Assembly: GCA_937877675.1 (NCBI GenBank)
Contig: CALEIS010000015.1
Span: 1 to 9,491 of the forward strand
Length of the DNA: 9,491 nt
DNA from: an uncultured Clostridia bacterium
GTDB lineage: Bacteria > Bacillota > Clostridia > Oscillospirales > Acutalibacteraceae
Reading direction: 5' to 3'
Part shown: piece after piece, positions 7,340 to 9,491 of the stretch
Numbering within the stretch: the stretch's first letter is position 1
How the letters are laid out: every line of letters begins with the position of its first letter
Program-made: the position numbers and the translations under genes
Notes under the pieces: model-generated
What the model saw: only the letters and a program-made list of their open reading frames with translations
Database searches by the model: none
Told to the model about the DNA's origin: nothing

Positions 7340-7661
7340 AAAACTCCCCCTTACGATTTAAAAAGGTGAAAAAATCCCCCTTCGTAGGAGGACATTCATT
7401 GTTATAAAACACAACGTATTTTAAATACATATTTATTTTTTCTTCAATGACCTTTACTGTACGATAAAAAGCCGAACGAGAAAGATTATATTTCTCAGCA
7501 ATTTCTTCCACCAAAAGATTATCACACCAATAATCGTTGGCTATACTTCTTTCGTACTCTGTCAACTCGTTATTCATAACGCATCTTACAGTATCAATCA
7601 TTCTTTGCTTCTTTTTATAGACAAGGTATTTTATTCCTTTGTCTATTGTGGCTCTATCCAT
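7329..7661 (-). CDS. HTH (sigma-70 region 4-like) phage-type protein; start uncertain
   Basis: 110 residues from the ATG at 7661. The segment LLVEEIAEKYNLSRSAFYRT (49-68) is a clear helix-turn-helix with the spacing of sigma region 4 or ArpU-like phage regulators, and LTEYERSIANDY precedes it. It may activate late or fibre-lysis transcription, or be a leftover regulator of the ancestral prophage. The start is a problem: the ATG at 7661 has only a weak GGAAG 11 nt away. The frame stays open upstream, with a coding-like sequence (INNEKIIEISNEDYLFLTED), back to an excellent AAAGGGGAGG at 7750-7741. Seven nt after that site the in-frame codon is ACG (7733-7731), not ATG. The protein may really begin there (134 residues), through a rare start codon, a mutated one, or a sequence error. 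It is the first gene after the LexA-controlled promoter. Confidence 0.78.
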   Translation of the reverse strand: MDRATIDKGIKYLVYKKKQRMIDTVRCVMNNELTEYERSIANDYWCDNLLVEEIAEKYNLSRSAFYRTVKVIEEKINMYLKYVVFYNNECPPTKGDFFTFLNRKGEFFES

Positions 7662-7740
7662 CGTTTCTAAATCTTCCGTGAGAAAAAGATAGTCTTCGTT
7701 GGAAATTTCAATTATTTTCTCATTGTTTATCGTAGTAAAA

Positions 7741-7750
7741 CCTCCCCTTT
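7741..7750 (-). promoter_or_regulatory. Strong ribosome binding site without a canonical start codon
   Basis: AAAGGGGAGG on the minus strand is one of the best Shine-Dalgarno sequences in the window, yet no ATG, GTG or TTG occurs at a useful distance in the open frame. The codon 7 nt on is ACG, and ATA follows. The nearest ATG (7722) is out of frame and opens a 3-codon ORF. This site therefore decides the start question of the HTH gene. Confidence 0.6.
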
Positions 7751-7793
7751 TTGAGAAAAATAAACACAGGCTTTCTGCACTTGTGCTTTTTAT

Positions 7794-7807
7794 CGAACAT
7801 TTGTTCG
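7794..7807 (-). promoter_or_regulatory. LexA/DinR SOS operator
   Basis: The 14-mer CGAACAAATGTTCG is a perfect inverted repeat with 5-bp arms and matches the Gram-positive LexA (DinR) box consensus CGAACRNRYGTTYG at every position on the minus strand. It lies 13-26 bp downstream of the -10 box, about +7 to +20 of the predicted transcript, where bound LexA would block the promoter. This predicts induction by DNA damage. Confidence 0.88.
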
Positions 7808-7820
7808 CCTTGCATTTACT

Positions 7821-7849
7821 ATTGTAGCCACATTTATTTATTTTGTCAA
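7821..7849 (-). promoter_or_regulatory. Promoter of the fibre-lysis unit
   Basis: A perfect -35 TTGACA (7849-7844) and a -10 TACAAT (7826-7821) are 17 bp apart on the minus strand. Transcription would start near 7814, just before the LexA box, and give a leader of about 80-150 nt depending on the true start of the first gene. Confidence 0.88.
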
Positions 7850-7852
7850 GAG

Positions 7853-7882
7853 GTAAAAAAATAAAGTCCCTATAAAGGGACT
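7853..7882 (-). terminator. Terminator insulating the SOS promoter from upstream reading
   Basis: A 7-bp stem, AGTCCCT (7865-7871) and AGGGACT (7876-7882), with a 4-nt loop, is followed on the minus strand by a T-rich tract (TTTATTTTTTT). It stops minus-strand transcription arriving from the right just before the -35 box of the SOS promoter. The hairpin is also the structured part of the first repeat unit described nearby. Confidence 0.7.
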
Positions 7883-7909
7883 GAGTTCATAATCTTATGG
7901 GATAAAATG

Positions 7910-7949
7910 AGCAAAAATTATCCACAAAAGCCACGTTTAAAATCGCAAT
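7910..7949. repeat. 40-bp direct repeat, copy 1, with DnaA box
   Basis: Identical over 40 bp to 8075-8114. It contains a perfect DnaA box, TTATCCACA, at 7918-7926. A hairpin (7865-7882) followed by GAG lies 27 bp to its left. Confidence 0.9.
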
Positions 7950-8033
7950 ATGATATTTCATAATACTTGCTGATAAGATTGTAACGTAGGATTTTGTGAG
8001 AGAATTTTTAGTTTATTTTGGCTTAGAACCGCA

Positions 8034-8054
8034 GGTAATACTTTGTGTATTACC
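8034..8054. repeat. Hairpin associated with the second 40-bp repeat
   Basis: An 8-bp perfect stem pairs GGTAATAC (8034-8041) with GTATTACC (8047-8054) around a TTTGT loop, followed by GAG like the hairpin before copy 1. The stem sequence differs from that one while pairing is kept. No T tract follows on either strand, so it is not a simple terminator. Confidence 0.6.
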
Positions 8055-8074
8055 GAGGATTATAGGACGGAATA

Positions 8075-8114
8075 AGCAAAAATTATCCACAAAAGCCACG
8101 TTTAAAATCGCAAT
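8075..8114. repeat. 40-bp direct repeat, copy 2, with DnaA box
   Basis: Identical to 7910-7949 and starting 165 bp after it; the perfect DnaA box TTATCCACA is at 8083-8091. The interval 7950-8033 has no gene that I can support on either strand. Confidence 0.9.
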
Positions 8115-8129
8115 CAGTAAGTATAAAAC

Positions 8130-8160
8130 AAAAAAGACGGAAACCATAAAGATTTCCGTC
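8130..8160 (-). terminator. Terminator of the secreted-protein gene
   Basis: Stem GACGGAAA (8136-8143) pairs with TTTCCGTC (8153-8160) around a 9-nt loop, and six T follow on the minus strand (8135-8130). It lies 21 bp beyond the stop codon of the gene at 8182-8763. Confidence 0.88.
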
Positions 8161-8181
8161 CCATTTTGTTGATGCACTTAA

Positions 8182-8763
8182 TTATTCAGCGTCTTTGTCC
8201 TTTTTTCTTGTGAGAACAAGTGCTGCACCTGCTACAAGAGCAACAGCGCCGATAGCAACGAGTGAGTTGTCACCCATTGGAGGGCCCTGTTCAGTTGTTG
8301 TTGTTTTGAAGCAGTAATCAGATGTTTCGTTACCACCAAAAAGCATTCCAACAAAGTCACCGATTGCATTAAAGATAGAATCAAGAATGCTATCGAAACC
8401 AGCAAGGCAACCTGCTTCTTCATCCTCAGGAAGAATATCAGGAAGAACAGGAGCGTCAGACACGCCTAAGAAATCTTTAACTGCTTTAATTGTAGCAGTT
8501 GCTCTTTCTGAACCAACAGCAACAACTGCAGCTTCAAGAGCAGCGATAGCAACGTCTTGTTCAACTTCGCCATTTCTTACGTCAGCAACGAGTGTAGCAG
8601 CAAGGTCGATCGGGTCTGCGTCTACATCAGCGAGAACTTCTGTGTAATAAGCTGTCCATGCTGCTGTGTCTGCTGCATCTGCAGGCTTTTCAGCTGCGAA
8701 AACAGAAATGCTCATTACAAGAACCATTGCTAAAGCAAGAACTACTGCAAGAGTCTTTTTCAT
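8182..8763 (-). CDS. Secreted, probably wall- or membrane-anchored protein of unknown function
   Basis: 193 residues from the ATG at 8763, which opens a textbook signal peptide (MKKTLAVVLALAMVLVM..., likely cleaved at VFA-AEK near residue 23). An ATG at 8772 is too close to the AAAGGA site. The mature region is acidic and alanine-rich, with helical repeats (about 28-102), then PVLPDILPEDEEAG, a hydrophobic stretch (122-143) and two cysteines (C119, C151). The C-terminus has a sortase-signal layout: PPMGDNS (161-167), a hydrophobic segment (168-185) and RKKDKDAE. The motif has Met where LPXTG- or NPXTG-like signals have Thr, so it may use an unusual sortase or simply stay membrane-anchored. 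It has its own promoter and terminator. I do not recognise a named family and make no functional call. Confidence 0.85.
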   Translation of the reverse strand: MKKTLAVVLALAMVLVMSISVFAAEKPADAADTAAWTAYYTEVLADVDADPIDLAATLVADVRNGEVEQDVAIAALEAAVVAVGSERATATIKAVKDFLGVSDAPVLPDILPEDEEAGCLAGFDSILDSIFNAIGDFVGMLFGGNETSDYCFKTTTTEQGPPMGDNSLVAIGAVALVAGAALVLTRKKDKDAE

Positions 8764-8787
8764 GAAAATCATTTTCCTTTCGTAAAT

Positions 8788-8805
8788 TAATTTTTGCAAA
8801 AATTA
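8788..8805. promoter_or_regulatory. Perfect 18-bp palindrome in the leader of the secreted-protein gene
   Basis: TAATTTTTGCAAAAATTA reads the same on both strands and sits between promoter and start codon. A second small hairpin (AGGC/GCCT, 8805-8817) adjoins it. It could be an operator or an RNA stem; AT-richness alone makes short palindromes fairly likely. Confidence 0.35.
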
Positions 8806-8830
8806 GGCATAAAGCCTCATTTACTCGTTC

Positions 8831-8859
8831 ATTATATCTAAAAGTTAAAAAAAAGTCAA
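8831..8859 (-). promoter_or_regulatory. Promoter of the secreted-protein gene
   Basis: TTGACT (8859-8854) and a perfect TATAAT (8836-8831) are 17 bp apart on the minus strand. The leader to the start codon is about 60 nt. Confidence 0.85.
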
Positions 8860-8979
8860 TAAAATAATCACAAATTTATTCATTTTTGGAAATCTTGAAC
8901 ACTTTTTATTGCAAGTGGGTATTTTTGTTGGGTTTTATTGTTCTTTTTTATCAAATGATATTCATATGGAGGTGTTAAT

Positions 8980-9168
8980 ATGCTTTTTAATAAACAGAAG
9001 AAAAAGGAAAAGCAGGAAGAAACAAGAAAAAAGATTGAAAAATTAAGTGAGGAAATATCCGAAATATGGCAAAGTGAAGAAAACGCCAAACAATTTGATG
9101 CAAACGGATGGTACACAGGCAATCCCGATGGATTTTCTGTTCCCGAGCAGGATGCAGATGACCTTTAA
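8980..9168 (+). CDS. Small charged hypothetical protein ending in QDADDL
   Basis: 62 residues. GGAGG (8968-8972) is placed 7 nt before the ATG, which makes translation credible despite the small size. Residues 4-35 are a lysine- and glutamate-rich helix (KQKKKEKQEETRKKIEKLSEE). The C-terminal third differs: DANGWYTGNPDG, then VPEQDADDL. That tail resembles C-termini I associate with small uncharacterised clostridial proteins carrying a GSYTG-type turn and an acidic QDADDL end, but I cannot verify the family here. There is no signal peptide or membrane segment, so it is cytoplasmic. It is divergent from the secreted-protein gene, and I see no convincing promoter or terminator of its own. Confidence 0.72.
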   Translation: MLFNKQKKKEKQEETRKKIEKLSEEISEIWQSEENAKQFDANGWYTGNPDGFSVPEQDADDL

Positions 9169-9171
9169 GAG

Positions 9172-9192
9172 TGCAAAGAGCAAAATGCAACA
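9172..9192. repeat. Three heptamers of the TTTGCA type, inverted orientation
   Basis: TGCAAAG, AGCAAAA and TGCAACA follow directly after the stop of the small gene. They are the reverse complement of the heptamer type at 3194-3221, which points to a dispersed short repeat family. Confidence 0.5.
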
Positions 9193-9227
9193 TTATATAT
9201 AATAGTATATAAATTTCTAAAAAACAC

Positions 9228-9256
9228 TTGATTTTATTGGTATTTTATGTTAACAT
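9228..9256 (+). promoter_or_regulatory. Candidate promoter of the rimP operon
   Basis: TTGATT (9228-9233) and TAACAT (9251-9256) are 17 bp apart on the plus strand. A start near 9263 would give a leader of about 100 nt that contains the hairpin at 9285-9308. Other weak matches exist in this AT-rich stretch. Confidence 0.4.
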
Positions 9257-9284
9257 TCTTTATGGTAAGAATATTCGTATTGAC

Positions 9285-9308
9285 AGAGAGTGGGGCGACC
9301 CGCTCTCT
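9285..9308 (+). promoter_or_regulatory. Stable GNRA-capped hairpin in the rimP leader
   Basis: A 10-bp stem with one U-G wobble (AGAGAGTGGG against CCCGCTCTCT) is capped by a GCGA tetraloop. A run of six T (9325-9330) follows only 16 nt later, so it is not a standard terminator. It is probably a regulatory or RNA-processing structure in the leader. Confidence 0.6.
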
Positions 9309-9364
9309 TGAATTTATACGGACCTTTTTTACAATTACAATTTAATATTTTTTTAGGAGGTTCT

Positions 9365-9491
9365 ATGAAAAAGAACACAGCTTCCGTAGTATGGGATATT
9401 GCAAAACCCATCGCAGACGAATTAGGTCTTATTCTTTGGGACGTTAAATTCGTTAAAGAAGGTGCAAGATGGTATCTTCGCATCACAATTG
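9365..9491 (+). CDS. rimP: Ribosome maturation factor RimP, 3' end missing
   Basis: Only the first 42 codons are visible. The start ATG has AGGAGG 4 nt upstream. The sequence VVWDIAKPIADELGLILWDV (from residue 8) and FVKEGARWYLRITI is the signature N-terminal alpha-beta domain of RimP (DUF150), which helps mature the 30S ribosomal subunit. In Firmicutes rimP usually leads the nusA-infB operon, so those genes probably follow outside the window. Full-length RimP is about 150 residues. The preceding small gene lies 196 bp upstream, with a leader hairpin between them, so rimP probably has its own promoter. Confidence 0.92.
   Translation, partial: MKKNTASVVWDIAKPIADELGLILWDVKFVKEGARWYLRITI

Noticed and set aside
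7715..7724. Three-codon ORF (ATG AGA AAA TAA) as a leader peptide of the SOS unit
   Set aside because: Its ATG is 18 nt from the strong ribosome site, too far for efficient use, and nothing else supports an attenuation mechanism.
7700..7813. Cysteine-rich peptide (KCSIKSTSAESLC...) in frame upstream of the HTH gene
   Set aside because: The frame is open, but it overlaps the LexA box and leader, has no start codon or ribosome site, and part of it lies before the predicted transcription start.
7910..8114. CRISPR array
   Set aside because: Only two repeat copies, 165 bp apart, with a hairpin and no regular spacers or cas genes.
7910..8114. attL/attR sites of an integrated element
   Set aside because: The two copies enclose only 125 bp of gene-free DNA and do not flank the phage-derived unit; there is no integrase and no tRNA nearby.
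8387..8647. Serine/alanine-rich plus-strand ORF
   Set aside because: It is a shadow of the alanine-rich secreted-protein gene on the other strand.
9250..9486. Minus-strand 78-codon ORF
   Set aside because: It is antisense to the rimP leader and coding start, and its sequence shows no family features.

Overview
This AT-rich window looks like the chromosome of a Gram-positive anaerobe of class Clostridia, with Oscillospiraceae/Ruminococcaceae as the best guess. The reasons are the strong AGGAGG-type ribosome sites, Gram-positive phage lysis proteins, the signal peptides, a rimP gene preceded by a stable hairpin, and short heptameric intergenic repeats. The genus is not proven by the sequence.

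Layout. Positions 1-1550 (+) hold the C-terminal three quarters of an EF-G-like translational GTPase, ending at a hairpin that can terminate from both sides. Convergent to it, 1651-3018 (-) encodes a secreted PHP-domain metallohydrolase with its own promoter. Positions 3248-7849 (-) form one self-contained, phage-derived transcription unit. Positions 7850-8135 carry no gene but hold two copies of a 40-bp repeat with a perfect DnaA box, each next to a hairpin. Positions 8182-8763 (-) encode a secreted protein with an LPXTG-like tail, with its own promoter and terminator. Divergent from it, 8980-9168 (+) encodes a small charged protein, and rimP begins at 9365 (+) and runs off the end.

The phage-derived unit is the most interesting part. 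A consensus promoter (TTGACA, 17 bp, TACAAT) is followed directly by a perfect LexA/SOS box (CGAACAAATGTTCG). The genes, in transcription order, are: an HTH/sigma-like protein, a small helical protein, a 793-residue tail fibre/baseplate protein (BppU-like head, collagen-like stalk, two copies of a binding-type module, C-terminal M14 metallopeptidase), a GH25 endolysin, an XhlA-like membrane protein and a holin. A strong terminator closes the unit, and another terminator lies just upstream of its promoter. The visible sequence has no capsid, terminase, tail tube, integrase or repressor gene. I infer a DNA-damage-inducible adsorption-plus-lysis module that could serve a phage-like particle (tailocin, gene transfer agent or defective prophage) encoded elsewhere, or act alone as a killing or release system.

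Within the unit, translation appears coupled: the first two genes overlap by 11 nt, the second and third share one base (TGATG), and the remaining gaps are 3-27 nt. Fibre and lysis proteins would therefore be made together after SOS induction. The housekeeping genes on either side look like ordinary chromosome.
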